From a virus: a stretch of 23,992 nucleotides of DNA. Of the stretch, positions 1 through 9,894 are shown one piece after another; the first letter of the stretch is position 1; each line of letters begins with the position of its first letter. A model generated the notes under the pieces. That model saw only the letters and a list, made by a program, of their open reading frames with translations, was not told where the DNA came from and made no database searches. The translations under genes and the position numbers were made by a program. The stretch is taken from IMG/VR virus record IMGVR_UViG_3300035698_014035, positions 1 through 23,992 of that record. The stretch is one strand, 5' to 3'.

Positions 1-981
1 CTCTCCGACATCTCCCCGGAACTGAACATCTTCCACCTCCATACGCTCAATACAACGGACGGCCCTGCGCCTAGTCTCCTTCAGTGTCCGACCATGAGCG
101 CTGACATATCCCAGACACCCAGAGGTTCCAGCACAGAGATATTGAGCATCAACCTTCATCACATCCTCCATCCATATATACTTCCTACCCTCAGGAGTAT
201 TCCAAGATGACCCACCAAGAGGGAGGCCGAGGGCTTGTGAGGATACCTTTGTTGTCGGATACGGTGGGACTGATACCTGGATCGTAACTGCCCAGTCTTT
301 GTTCTTCTTAATCCTTGCTTTCTGCTGACTGAGCTTCAGGAAGAATTCCCCGAGAGGCTGCCTGAGCATCACCATCATACACTCACTGATTCCAGGGTAG
401 AAGTAACAGGAGAGTTTTCCTCCATGAACCACAACCGGTCCAACGTATTTGGCACTCCGCAGAGGCCACTCAATCGCTCGTGTAAGGCCGAGAGACCCGC
501 CCCCTACCTGTATAAGGGTCGCGCCAGACGAGGGCACGGTGGCCCCGATTTCGCCCGGCATTGTACGGGTGTGCAACCTTCCCTGGTAGAACTCCGGTAG
601 AAGTTTCTCTCCATCAAACCAACCACATCTCACAAACCCTTCCAGAGGATCTTTCTCATCCAGCTGACTAAGAGTCTGAGTTATGTGCCTGTACTCATCA
701 TTAACTTCTATCGCTTCCGAGAATGGTGAATCCCCAATCACTGGATACCCACGCTCTTGCAGATACATTACATGATCTCCGAACTGATATCCGAAGACCA
801 GGACATAATCTATCTTCTTATCAAGGATTGTCCGGAGAGACCCATGAGCCTTCTCTACCATTGCATTCCCTATCTTTGCATAAGGATCACTGAGTTTGAA
901 AACGACCTCATGACCTTCCTCTTGGAGCCGACATGCTACTCCAAGCCCCCGTCCTTTGGACGAGATGATTAGTATCCTCAC
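1..981 (-). CDS. PurD-like (phosphoribosylamine-glycine ligase-like) ATP-grasp protein, 3' end outside window
   Basis: The frame stays open for 327 codons from a GTG at 981 to the window edge. I chose the GTG because it overlaps the upstream stop (TAGTG at 983-979) and has AAGGAGG a few bases before it. The start RILIISSKGRGLGVACRLQ, followed by EEGHEVVFKL, looks like the first domain of PurD-like ligases, including phage versions. Residues about 120-128 (GWFDGEKLL) and 285-327 (GCLGYVSAHGRTLKETRRRA, then RGDVGE) resemble the family's later ATP-grasp and C-terminal parts. PurD joins phosphoribosylamine and glycine using ATP in purine synthesis. Here the stretch of about 80-90 residues expected between FSEAIEVNDEY (87-97) and GWFDGEKLL seems absent, and the usual E-x-N-x-R metal motif is replaced around E200. 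Catalysis is doubtful. Family assignment is from remembered motifs; role in the phage is unknown. Confidence 0.72.
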   Translation of the reverse strand, partial: MRILIISSKGRGLGVACRLQEEGHEVVFKLSDPYAKIGNAMVEKAHGSLRTILDKKIDYVLVFGYQFGDHVMYLQERGYPVIGDSPFSEAIEVNDEYRHITQTLSQLDEKDPLEGFVRCGWFDGEKLLPEFYQGRLHTRTMPGEIGATVPSSGATLIQVGGGSLGLTRAIEWPLRSAKYVGPVVVHGGKLSCYFYPGISECMMVMLRQPLGEFFLKLSQQKARIKKNKDWAVTIQVSVPPYPTTKVSSQALGLPLGGSSWNTPEGRKYIWMEDVMKVDAQYLCAGTSGCLGYVSAHGRTLKETRRRAVRCIERMEVEDVQFRGDVGE

Positions 982-3900
982 TAGAATCCCTCCTTTTTCC
1001 TCTTTCTCTCCCTGAGGTAGTTTGCTTTATCTCTTGCTTCTCCATCTTCCATTCTCTTCATTTCATTGGCTGTCTTCAAAGCGAGTCTCTTGAGATTGTC
1101 ATTAATTCGTTGATCTGATGGATGAATCTTACCACTCATGATTGAATAAGCATATGCCTGCATTTCTTTCTTGCCCTGACTGGCTACCCAATACTTCTTG
1201 TCAAAGTGATATGCATCTTCGTAGTAGGTGATAGTCATCAAAGCCAATCCACTCTCGAGCCAGTTTGCATCTCTCTCCAGGAACGTCCTCTTGGTCCAGT
1301 TGATCGGTGCGATGACTTCCCCTACTGTATAGACTAGGTAGTCAAGCATTATCTGTCCAGTCGTTCCACCCGAACTAAATTGTTTGCCTCGATAGTCTGT
1401 TCTTTTAGCCCAGTCTATGACCAAGTGAAATGGTACAGAAGAGTACCCATAATACCAAGACATGAAAACTCGCTTCAGATCTCCTGTTGCCAGAGGCTTC
1501 ATTCCACGTTCATACCAACGAACAGCCTCTCCAAGTGGTGTGAATGGAGTAATTACTGTCTGCTCAATAAAGCCCTTCACTTCATCAAACACAATCCTTG
1601 AGAGCTTGTATGCGTTCTGCCATTTGAATCCCATTGCATAGGCGAACACTCCCATCAGGCCTTTGAACAAGAGGTAGTTTAGAAGCTGCGGCCACCTGCG
1701 TAGAGGTTGTGTGACCATCAGGGCTTGATTCCTAATCACCTGAGTCCGATAGGTTGGGGTTAAGAAAAAGTATGACAAACTCTCGTTCAGGATCTTGGGC
1801 AGTCGTGCGTAATCTACATGCACATCTTTGATCAGCTGAAGAGCTCCTGTCTTCTTATTGTAATTCACTGGGCCGTGTAGACTCCAGCCATTACTTACCA
1901 GATAGTCCAGTCCTGCCAATCTCTGCTGTGCATCAATGGTCCATGTGAAGTGGCTGATTGCATTAAGCAATGGCATCATATTACCGTGGGCAAATTTCTT
2001 TTTGAAGATTGTATCTAGACTATCACCCATCCAATACTCAAGCTTCTGAGATGCTGCTACACGAGCTTTGCCGAATGGCTTATCAATCATCTTTGACTCG
2101 GCTCTGTGGATGGACATGATCATATCACGCAACTGGAAGTCATGTAACTTAAATGGGGCCGTCCCGATAACACCAGCTGCTAGTGCATCATAAAACAACT
2201 CCGTCTTCATTTCATAATGATAATATCCCTTCACCAGATACTTGGTGTACGTAGTAGGATTCATCAGCAGCTCTTGGCCTTTGAGCATTGCCGCCGGTCC
2301 ACCATAGTACCATGCCTGCGCAAGATTGTTCCCAGCCATGATCTGAGGCAGGAAGAATTTCACACGTTTCGTGAAGTTGAGAGCTTGTCTAAATGATATC
2401 CAACCTGGACGACCAATTGCAGATTGAGGTCCGACCTGATGCACCAAATCTCCAAGAGAGGGCATGTTCATTTGACGATAAGCTGCAGCAAAAGCAGGAT
2501 GAATAAAGAAGTTTTTCTGCTCAAGATTCTTCTCACCATTCAGTTCCCAAACATTAGGTATCGGAATCCAAGGAACTCCCTCACCCTCTTGCCGAAGTTT
2601 ATTTAACTCAGCCTTAGCCTTCTTCCAATCTCTCTTGAATGCTAACTTCTCCATGGGATCAGTAGCATCTTCCATGTCCGCTCTTAGCTCATTGATATTT
2701 CCCTCAAGCTCTTCTAGAAGTTTGTTGGGTGTGTGCTGCTCCTGTCTACAAACAGTAGCTTGTGTCTTCAGATCTTCCCAGAACAGGTGCTCTTGTGCAG
2801 CAGTCATGACTCCGACTCTATGGTATGCAGCAAGGACTTCGATATGAAGTTCTGGTTTGTAGCGTTTCCGTCTGCAGAATGTCTTCCAATCTTCAACAGA
2901 GTAGTACGACTTCTCTTTCATGAAACTCTTGAAGTCAGAGATAAGAGATCCACGATTTGAGTACTTGTAATTCTTATCAAATGTTCCTTGGATGATCATA
3001 GCAGGGAAGTACTCGAACTGTTCCAATGCAATGAGTTTCATCTGCAGACCATCAATCTCCTGTGCTCCTTTACGATACTCTTCGACTGTGTTATACCGTC
3101 CCCACTTCCCTTCCTTCTTGGGGCCTAGTGTTCCATCTTCCTGCACCACCCATCCGAGTTCAGATTGGAGTTCACTGATTCGATTAGACATTTTCAGTTT
3201 AGCACTTGCTGGCCACAAAGGCATCCCGAGAGAGTTCGCCAGCTCAGCATCTGCATCAAACCACTGGTCAAAGATCGCCATGAACTTCTTCTCATTCTCT
3301 GTCTCTGCCACCATCTTTCCCTCACCTTCTACATTACGCATTGACATTATATGTGTAAGTTTGATAGCAAGTTCAGGAGTTAGTCCATACAGCATCCCTC
3401 CCTTCCTTCTATGTGCGCGGATGGCAGTGATGACCTTCTCAGTATTCACAGCCTTAGCTTGTCCGACAGCCAGGAGCTTAACAGCAATATCTGTGCCTTT
3501 GGCTATGTCCAGATCTTCAAGAGCTCCAAACCTATTAAACCATCTTGCGAGAGTTGAGGCAGACTTACGTGCCATGAAGGCAGTTGCTCCACCAGCTTTG
3601 AATGCCAGATCAAACATGGCAGGGATGGGCAGGTTCGAATACAGAATTGTGTCACCACCATTCTCCATCTCCGCAAGATATGGAAACAAATCAATGAATG
3701 CTTTAGGGTCAGCGAGGAGACCAAAGGTTGTTGGAGAGGCAGATTGTTCAGTCACCCATTGTTCCAATGCCTTCTCTGTCTGAGACATTGATCTCCAGGC
3801 CTCATGGATTCTATTATACCTGGCTCGTTGGGACTCAGTGTCAAACACCGGCTTTGGATTAGATATAAAATCCTCGACCTTTATATTCGGATCAAGATAC

Positions 3901-6900
3901 ATATCCCAGAGTTGCTTCCCTGACATCTTACCAAAGTTTCGTTGGGCAGTTCCTGATGAGAGTTCTACTTCATATTCCAAATCCTTAAACCAAAGAACTG
4001 TATTCCCTTCTGTATCACGAAAGACCTGACTCCGACCCTCTGGTATTACGTAGGATTCTGTCTGACGAAGAATTGACTCAGCCTCTTTTAGTTGCTGCTT
4101 CTTCCTAGCAAGATTCCGTTGGTCATCTGAGATAGCCATCTGAACATCATCTATCTGCTCAGCGAGTGATTCATCTTTAACATCTGCCTGCTCACTTTCT
4201 TCCTGCTGGGCAAGGTTTCTGAACTCGTCTTGAAGAGATGCAATGTTTGTTTCAAGAGCAAGGACTTCCATTCGCAAGGCCTGCACATCAGCCACCGGAG
4301 TTTTCCCAGTGACTGTCTTTTTGTTTGCACGTTTTGCCTGATACTTATAGAAGGGGTTCTTGCCGATCATTGTGACATTCAAGTTATCTCCAGAGGTAAG
4401 TTCCTGGAGCATTCTCTGCACTGTCTTGTGGACTTTGTGAGGATCAAGCCATCTCCTGTGTTGTCGTTTTTGTGACTTCTTGTATTCGAGTAATCTTTCT
4501 TTTTGTGCTTCTTCTTTCTGAACTAATTCTTGGACAATACCACCTGTGGCATCAGCAGTATTCAATAACTTATCTACTTGAGGGCCAGTGAGTCTTGCAT
4601 TTGGCTTTTGTGTTTTTAATAATTTGATTCGATTATCAAGTTGCTTGACTTCGCCACTAAGTTGTTTCATTCTCTTGGCATAAAGAGTTTTTGTGTAGTC
4701 TACTTCTTGACCACCATCTACTGTCTTACCACGAAGTGCATCAGCAACTCTTTGTGGATTGGCTATCGACCTGCGAAGGTTTATCCCATCAGAAATTCCC
4801 ATATCCAGAAGTGCCTGTTTGATCTCCCTATCTGTAGGTTGCCTGACTTCTTTCAGGTTCTTCTCAAAGTATTCAATAATCTGCTTAGCATTTACTGAAC
4901 TCTTACTCTTCTTGACGAACTCCAAAATCCCACTTCGCTGTGCCTCGTATCGGCTCACTGCTGCATCAACCTCAGCCTGAGCTGCCTTAGCTGTCATCTC
5001 ACCTGTTGCCATCGGGAAGTGTAGGAAACTCTGACGGATGATATTCTCGTGTGCGATATCTCTACGCTCGTCAGTCTCATCCAGGTCCAACGTCTCAATG
5101 GCACGATCAATCTGTTCCATCTCTCTCATGACGAAGGACTTACGCAGGAGTTCCTGCTGGGCTATATGGAATGCAGGTCCCATCTTAGCAACCTCAGCCG
5201 CTCCATCCCAGAGTTTGTCAGACAGGAAGTTAAATGCATCTATGTTCTGGATAGCAAGGGTGTCGAACTCAAGGAACTCATCTATAAGGAACCTGTTGAA
5301 ATTCTCTTGGTGAAGTTTAATCCCTGAATCAATCCATTCTTGAAGCTTTGCCAGATACTCATCACGAGGGATCATATCGAGAACGTCCTGAGCTTCTTTG
5401 AGTTTGTGGGTTAGGGACTCTGCGTGTTCGGAGAATTCATGGCCAATGTCTTGAATAGAGGGAGGAGCTCCTTCTCTCTCTTCCTCTTCTATCTCACGAT
5501 CAATTTCTGCCTCTTCTTCCGCTGTCAACTCCCGATTCCGAACAGGGATCTTCACCTTCTCGGCCTTCTCGAGTTCATCCTGTATCTCACCAAGGGTCTT
5601 GCCAGCATTCTCTTCCTTGACCTTTTTCGCTTCTGCAGCATTCTTCTCTGCCAGCTCGTCCATCCAGGTAGACAACTCTGCAATGTCTTCATCTGACATA
5701 GCCTCATCATCATACTCTTCTCCCTTCTCAACACGCATCTGCTTCAGGATCTCCAGTGCTTCAGCTGCACGTTCTTGAGTCAAGTCCTCTACACGAACAG
5801 GCTCTCTGGAGGTTTTGTTCTTTGGTTTTGCCTTCCCTTCAGCCTTCTGTTTCTTCCGCTTCCTCTTCTTGAGTTCTTCCAACTTCTCGAGTGCTTTCTC
5901 TGCCTGAGCTTCTGTGATTACTGGGTCGGGTTCTGCAGGAGCTTCTTCAACAGGAGGAGTTGCTTCTTCTGCCGCCGCTTCCTTCTTGGCCGCCTTCTTC
6001 TGTGCACGTTTCTTCTTCGGAAGCTTCCCTTCCTTCTCCAACTCTTTCTTCCGAGCCTCCTTCGATGCAAGTTCTTCTTTTGACTCGCCAGTATATGTTT
6101 CCGTCCCTGTGATCGTCACCTTCTCCTGATCACTCTTGCTGACATACCCACTTTCCCTCTTATATGATTCCCAGTATGCATCAGCTGCGGCTCCAGCCTC
6201 ATCCCCATAGTTCTTCGTATCCTTACGGATCGCACCCTCACGTTTGCGAGCATCTGCCGGACTCTTCTTCTTCCCATCAGCCAATCCCCAACCACCAGCA
6301 GCATCGACAATATTCGATGTCGGACCAAAGGGTTGTTTCTTCCTACCCATCTTCTGAGCCTTCTTCCTGGTCTTCCTTCCCTCCAATGCCTGTTGCTTTG
6401 CCTTCTCCATTTCATCCATAACCCCCACAAACAAAGATACATCACCTGATAACTCGGCATGAATAGGACGTAGATTCCTAAAGGAAATCTGTGTAGTAAC
6501 ACCATCTGCATACTGAATAGTCACATACTCATTTCCGTCAATACTGACGATGGATACAACCTCTCCCAACCGCTTCGTATGGAGCTGTCCTTCCTTCACA
6601 ACATAAGGAGTCTGACGACTGATAACATCCGAAGCATATACTTTTGGATCATGAAAGAGATTGGCAACTTGTTGCTGTAACTTCGCTGGGTTCTTGGCGA
6701 GGAATTTGAACTCTTTATCTGTCTTAGCTTTGGTATCAGCATCCCACCACTGCATAAACTCTTTCAGGAGAGCTTCTCGCCCCAACTTATTTGCTTTCTT
6801 CACACCAATCTGTGTACCAACAACCTTACGAAGTTCTTCTATCGTCATCTCATCAGAATTCAACTTCGCCATCTCGCGAGCTTTGGCATTGCGCATATTG

Positions 6901-8462
6901 ACAGTATGAAGCATAGTCTTCATAGCCACTGTTGCTTGGATATGTGATTGACGCTCGACTTCTTTTCCAGGCATCTTCGGATCAAACTTCCGGAGGCTCT
7001 TAGCCGCCTCATCTTGAATACTAAAGAAGAGGGAAGTTCCTCCTCCAAATACAAGAGATGGAAGGATCGCACCTAGCATATTGTCCCGGATGGTCGGCCA
7101 GATTTCTTCCAACTTCTCCATCTGGACTGTAGGATCTGCAGAGAAATATCTATCCTTCTGGTAGGTTAGAGCAGCATCTATAATCTGGACACCGGCTTGG
7201 AGTCCTTCAGTGGTTGACTCAACAAAGACCTGCTTCAGGCGATTGAGAATTGGACGTCCAGCTTTCCTTCCGAAGAACGTACCAAGACTTAAGGATTCAA
7301 GTGCTCCTATCAAAGCAACTTCAACTGCAAAGTTAGTCCATGCAAGATTTTTTGCTTCTGACTTGCCTTTACCTTGACGCTGATAATCATCCACAGCCTT
7401 TCGATACACAGGAGAGGCTTCAACAATCGCCAAACCATAACCACCTATAACAGCAGCCGCTTTTGTGCTGCCAGTGATGCCATATCCCACACCCCCCATG
7501 GCGTATGCATGTGCAAGTGAAGCCATACCGGATGCCGAAATCTGTGCAAGGTTGTAGTACCAGGGAGCATCTGGTTGATTATGCCCTGTCATTCCACGCT
7601 GAATTTTCTTATGCCAGTCTGATGCTTTCCATAACCATTGAGCGGCAGCTTTTGCCCAGGCTGGTTGTTCCTTATCAGACATTGCAATATCCCATGTCCC
7701 ACCAACACCAAAAGAATGCTCATTGCGTGAATGCTCAAGATTATCTTTGTTTGGAGCCAATAGCCCTCGAGGATTGTATGCTACAGCACCTCGTTTAGTA
7801 GTCATCTCAACATTCTGTGCAATATCTCGAAAGTGATCCTGTCCCATCTCAGCTACATAATTTGGATCAGTCCAAGCATCAATAGTATTCCCTGCACCCT
7901 CAAGGAGTCCAGCCTGTAATCCATAGAAGAACTGTGCTCCGAAACTACGGAACATGGTATTGATAGTTCCCTGAGCAGAGTAATCATCATTGACATATTT
8001 GGAACCAGCGCGTTCTCCATTTGGACCCACTGGCAGGGGTGGAGGTCCTTGCATATTATAAGTATCCTGAAGAGACCCTGCTTCCTTCTGACTTGCTACT
8101 GCCAGAGCAAAGTCCATCCCCTCTTCTACAGTCCCCACAGCCTCCTTCTTCATGACATCACGATATGTTGCATCAAGAAGATTCTTTGTCCCAAACTCTT
8201 GAGGATCATACATGAGGTCATCAGCAGGAGGCGCAGCGAGATCTACATTGTACTTACTAGGGTCAAATGGTTTTGACTCATACCCAGGCTCTTCTAGACG
8301 CATATCTATATCCACATCCAGACTTGGTATAGATGCTTCTTCCGCAGTAGGGATTAGTGACGAAGGAGTTTTTGTAATGACTTCATCTACTGACTCAATC
8401 TGCTCCTCCGAAAGGTCTAATCCAGTAGCTAAACTTGGCATGTTATTTTCTTTGTCTGTCAT
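981..8462 (-). CDS. Giant 2493-residue protein, probable internal virion / DNA-ejection protein
   Basis: This gene takes up nearly a third of the window. Its start has GGAGG about 6 bases upstream and overlaps the preceding gene by 20 bases. Visible segments: a disordered acidic N-terminus (1-110); a helical, Gly/Ala-rich hydrophobic region (about 310-480) containing VESTTEGLQAGVQ; an SH3/KOW-like beta stretch (about 627-667); Lys/Glu/Ala-rich low-complexity sequence (about 780-1000); long charged coiled coil (about 1000-1500); and an aromatic-rich C-terminal third (about 1560-2490) with hydrophobic patches such as LLFKGLMGVFAYAMGF near 2270. The C-terminal third resembles domains found in giant phage 'polyvalent' proteins. 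I see no lytic transglycosylase or protease motif. Being the third and largest gene after the nozzle, it sits where T7 has gp16, which forms part of the DNA-ejection channel. A tape-measure-like or DarB-like role is the alternative. Confidence 0.7.
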   Translation of the reverse strand: MTDKENNMPSLATGLDLSEEQIESVDEVITKTPSSLIPTAEEASIPSLDVDIDMRLEEPGYESKPFDPSKYNVDLAAPPADDLMYDPQEFGTKNLLDATYRDVMKKEAVGTVEEGMDFALAVASQKEAGSLQDTYNMQGPPPLPVGPNGERAGSKYVNDDYSAQGTINTMFRSFGAQFFYGLQAGLLEGAGNTIDAWTDPNYVAEMGQDHFRDIAQNVEMTTKRGAVAYNPRGLLAPNKDNLEHSRNEHSFGVGGTWDIAMSDKEQPAWAKAAAQWLWKASDWHKKIQRGMTGHNQPDAPWYYNLAQISASGMASLAHAYAMGGVGYGITGSTKAAAVIGGYGLAIVEASPVYRKAVDDYQRQGKGKSEAKNLAWTNFAVEVALIGALESLSLGTFFGRKAGRPILNRLKQVFVESTTEGLQAGVQIIDAALTYQKDRYFSADPTVQMEKLEEIWPTIRDNMLGAILPSLVFGGGTSLFFSIQDEAAKSLRKFDPKMPGKEVERQSHIQATVAMKTMLHTVNMRNAKAREMAKLNSDEMTIEELRKVVGTQIGVKKANKLGREALLKEFMQWWDADTKAKTDKEFKFLAKNPAKLQQQVANLFHDPKVYASDVISRQTPYVVKEGQLHTKRLGEVVSIVSIDGNEYVTIQYADGVTTQISFRNLRPIHAELSGDVSLFVGVMDEMEKAKQQALEGRKTRKKAQKMGRKKQPFGPTSNIVDAAGGWGLADGKKKSPADARKREGAIRKDTKNYGDEAGAAADAYWESYKRESGYVSKSDQEKVTITGTETYTGESKEELASKEARKKELEKEGKLPKKKRAQKKAAKKEAAAEEATPPVEEAPAEPDPVITEAQAEKALEKLEELKKRKRKKQKAEGKAKPKNKTSREPVRVEDLTQERAAEALEILKQMRVEKGEEYDDEAMSDEDIAELSTWMDELAEKNAAEAKKVKEENAGKTLGEIQDELEKAEKVKIPVRNRELTAEEEAEIDREIEEEEREGAPPSIQDIGHEFSEHAESLTHKLKEAQDVLDMIPRDEYLAKLQEWIDSGIKLHQENFNRFLIDEFLEFDTLAIQNIDAFNFLSDKLWDGAAEVAKMGPAFHIAQQELLRKSFVMREMEQIDRAIETLDLDETDERRDIAHENIIRQSFLHFPMATGEMTAKAAQAEVDAAVSRYEAQRSGILEFVKKSKSSVNAKQIIEYFEKNLKEVRQPTDREIKQALLDMGISDGINLRRSIANPQRVADALRGKTVDGGQEVDYTKTLYAKRMKQLSGEVKQLDNRIKLLKTQKPNARLTGPQVDKLLNTADATGGIVQELVQKEEAQKERLLEYKKSQKRQHRRWLDPHKVHKTVQRMLQELTSGDNLNVTMIGKNPFYKYQAKRANKKTVTGKTPVADVQALRMEVLALETNIASLQDEFRNLAQQEESEQADVKDESLAEQIDDVQMAISDDQRNLARKKQQLKEAESILRQTESYVIPEGRSQVFRDTEGNTVLWFKDLEYEVELSSGTAQRNFGKMSGKQLWDMYLDPNIKVEDFISNPKPVFDTESQRARYNRIHEAWRSMSQTEKALEQWVTEQSASPTTFGLLADPKAFIDLFPYLAEMENGGDTILYSNLPIPAMFDLAFKAGGATAFMARKSASTLARWFNRFGALEDLDIAKGTDIAVKLLAVGQAKAVNTEKVITAIRAHRRKGGMLYGLTPELAIKLTHIMSMRNVEGEGKMVAETENEKKFMAIFDQWFDADAELANSLGMPLWPASAKLKMSNRISELQSELGWVVQEDGTLGPKKEGKWGRYNTVEEYRKGAQEIDGLQMKLIALEQFEYFPAMIIQGTFDKNYKYSNRGSLISDFKSFMKEKSYYSVEDWKTFCRRKRYKPELHIEVLAAYHRVGVMTAAQEHLFWEDLKTQATVCRQEQHTPNKLLEELEGNINELRADMEDATDPMEKLAFKRDWKKAKAELNKLRQEGEGVPWIPIPNVWELNGEKNLEQKNFFIHPAFAAAYRQMNMPSLGDLVHQVGPQSAIGRPGWISFRQALNFTKRVKFFLPQIMAGNNLAQAWYYGGPAAMLKGQELLMNPTTYTKYLVKGYYHYEMKTELFYDALAAGVIGTAPFKLHDFQLRDMIMSIHRAESKMIDKPFGKARVAASQKLEYWMGDSLDTIFKKKFAHGNMMPLLNAISHFTWTIDAQQRLAGLDYLVSNGWSLHGPVNYNKKTGALQLIKDVHVDYARLPKILNESLSYFFLTPTYRTQVIRNQALMVTQPLRRWPQLLNYLLFKGLMGVFAYAMGFKWQNAYKLSRIVFDEVKGFIEQTVITPFTPLGEAVRWYERGMKPLATGDLKRVFMSWYYGYSSVPFHLVIDWAKRTDYRGKQFSSGGTTGQIMLDYLVYTVGEVIAPINWTKRTFLERDANWLESGLALMTITYYEDAYHFDKKYWVASQGKKEMQAYAYSIMSGKIHPSDQRINDNLKRLALKTANEMKRMEDGEARDKANYLRERKRKKEGF

Positions 8463-9894
8463 ACTTCCTCCATCCGTCTTGATCGTCTAAGATATCCCAT
8501 CTTCCTTTGGATACTTTTTTGAAATACCTGCCTTCGGAATCTTTACCTACCTCAGCCTTTCTTGCCGTAAAAATAGAATCTGCATCAATCTCCTTTCCAT
8601 CAACAATCTTCCCCGATAGTCTATTCATCTCGAGGGACCGACTATTGATCTGCCGTTGCTTCTTATCAGACAAGTCTTTGGATATTGCTTGTGTTGCAGT
8701 ACGTTGTGCCTCAGCTTCTTTCGTAGCTGCTTTCTTAGCTGTTGCAGCAATATCAGGATACTTCTTATCTATCTTATCAAATGCTTCCTCAATCTTTTTC
8801 TTGATTGGTGCGATATCTTTCTTCTTATTGAATGCTTCCTGAATTGCTATATCATCTTTATCAGCATTCTCATCAAGCTTCTTGAAATCCTGAACAAGTC
8901 CACCAGAAACTCGATTGTAAAGTTCTTGTGGAGTTAGGCCTTGTGATATAAGTGCATGAACATATCTTTCACCCACAGGTGAGTCTATGTCAAAGTTCTT
9001 CGCAAGTTCTTCTAAGATTGCAGGAGACATATTCACGCCACCCCACATTGAGCTTCCAGTACTTCTCCCCTTCTGCATGTTCGCAAGATAGACATTATAG
9101 AGATCTTCAACATCAGCATCACCTTCATCAACAGCCTTGTAATAATCATCTGATGCTTTCTGTGCCATCTTAGCATCCTGTTCGTCTTTCTCTTCCTGAC
9201 TCTTTGCTACCTGATCTCCAAGTTCTGTGATGCGATCTCTCTCCCAGATGGCATCTTCTCGATCATTCTTCTGCTGACGTTTAGACCTTGCACCACCTAC
9301 TGACTCATCAAAGACTTGTCCAGCATTACCTTGTCGCTGACCACCACCTTGTCCTCCACCCATCCCAAACCTCTGCATTTGCTTCTGTGCATCAGGAGCT
9401 TCTCTACGACCACTATCTCTTGGAATCAATGAATCCATCATAGTTCCCCGTGTGTCACCGCCTTCCTTCGCAGCTTCTTTCTCCTGCTTATCTGCCCGCT
9501 GCAGGGCTTTCATAGCCATCTGCCCAGATTTAATCATGGGCCCTCTAATGATTCCTGGGGCTATACCAGATTCAATAAGTTGAGGAAGTGCTTTGATTAG
9601 AGAATCGTATGAAGAGAGTGCCATCTGATCTTGCTTCTGCTCAAAAGTCTTGAGGAACTGCTCTCCCTGTTGTTTGAGCCTAGCTCCCTGAAGGTTGTCC
9701 TGATGCATCTGTTTCCCTACATCACTCGCCCCTCTGCCAATCCCTGCCAGTGCCTCCTCCCAGGGTTTCATACTACTCTTTCTCTGGATCACTCTTCCCT
9801 GTTGCCCAGGACGAGGATTGGGTCTCTTGACCCTCATCGCCTCAGCGTAGTTGATTGGAGCACCTGCTCCCGGAAATTTTAGTTCTTGTGCCAT
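8443..9894 (-). CDS. Charged helical protein, 483 residues, probable internal virion protein
   Basis: I do not recognise a family by sequence. The start follows AAAGGAGAATAGACA, a good SD. The N-terminal 50 residues are basic and proline-rich (RVKRPNPRPGQQGRVIQRK). A helical part follows to about 165, then a Gly/Gln-rich spacer (about 176-192, GMGGGQGGGQRQGNAGQ). The remainder is long, highly charged, predicted helical sequence rich in Lys, Glu, Asp and Ala, ending in a basic tail (GWRKYDRQRK). There is no membrane segment or signal peptide. It lies between the 353-residue gene and the giant gene, the place held by gp15 in T7-type genomes, and its last 20 bases overlap the giant gene, which suggests coupled translation. 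An ejection-complex role is inferred from position and composition only. Confidence 0.72.
   Translation of the reverse strand: MAQELKFPGAGAPINYAEAMRVKRPNPRPGQQGRVIQRKSSMKPWEEALAGIGRGASDVGKQMHQDNLQGARLKQQGEQFLKTFEQKQDQMALSSYDSLIKALPQLIESGIAPGIIRGPMIKSGQMAMKALQRADKQEKEAAKEGGDTRGTMMDSLIPRDSGRREAPDAQKQMQRFGMGGGQGGGQRQGNAGQVFDESVGGARSKRQQKNDREDAIWERDRITELGDQVAKSQEEKDEQDAKMAQKASDDYYKAVDEGDADVEDLYNVYLANMQKGRSTGSSMWGGVNMSPAILEELAKNFDIDSPVGERYVHALISQGLTPQELYNRVSGGLVQDFKKLDENADKDDIAIQEAFNKKKDIAPIKKKIEEAFDKIDKKYPDIAATAKKAATKEAEAQRTATQAISKDLSDKKQRQINSRSLEMNRLSGKIVDGKEIDADSIFTARKAEVGKDSEGRYFKKVSKGRWDILDDQDGWRKYDRQRK

Noticed and set aside
757-972. 71-codon + strand frame in the left-end region
   Set aside because: It overlaps the PurD-like gene in antisense; the minus frame is open for 327 codons with family motifs and a strong SD.
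2992-3783. 263-codon open frame on the + strand
   Set aside because: It lies antisense within the giant gene, is Ser/Pro-rich as expected from the complement of its codons, has no SD or family likeness, and no + strand gene surrounds it.
5820-6070. Lys-rich tract of the giant protein as a separate DNA-binding gene
   Set aside because: No start, SD or stop separates it; it is low-complexity linker within a continuous frame.
6116-6511. 131-codon alternative minus-strand frame inside the giant gene
   Set aside because: Frame-shifted shadow of the giant gene, Arg/Met-rich and without a plausible fold; the giant frame is unbroken through it.
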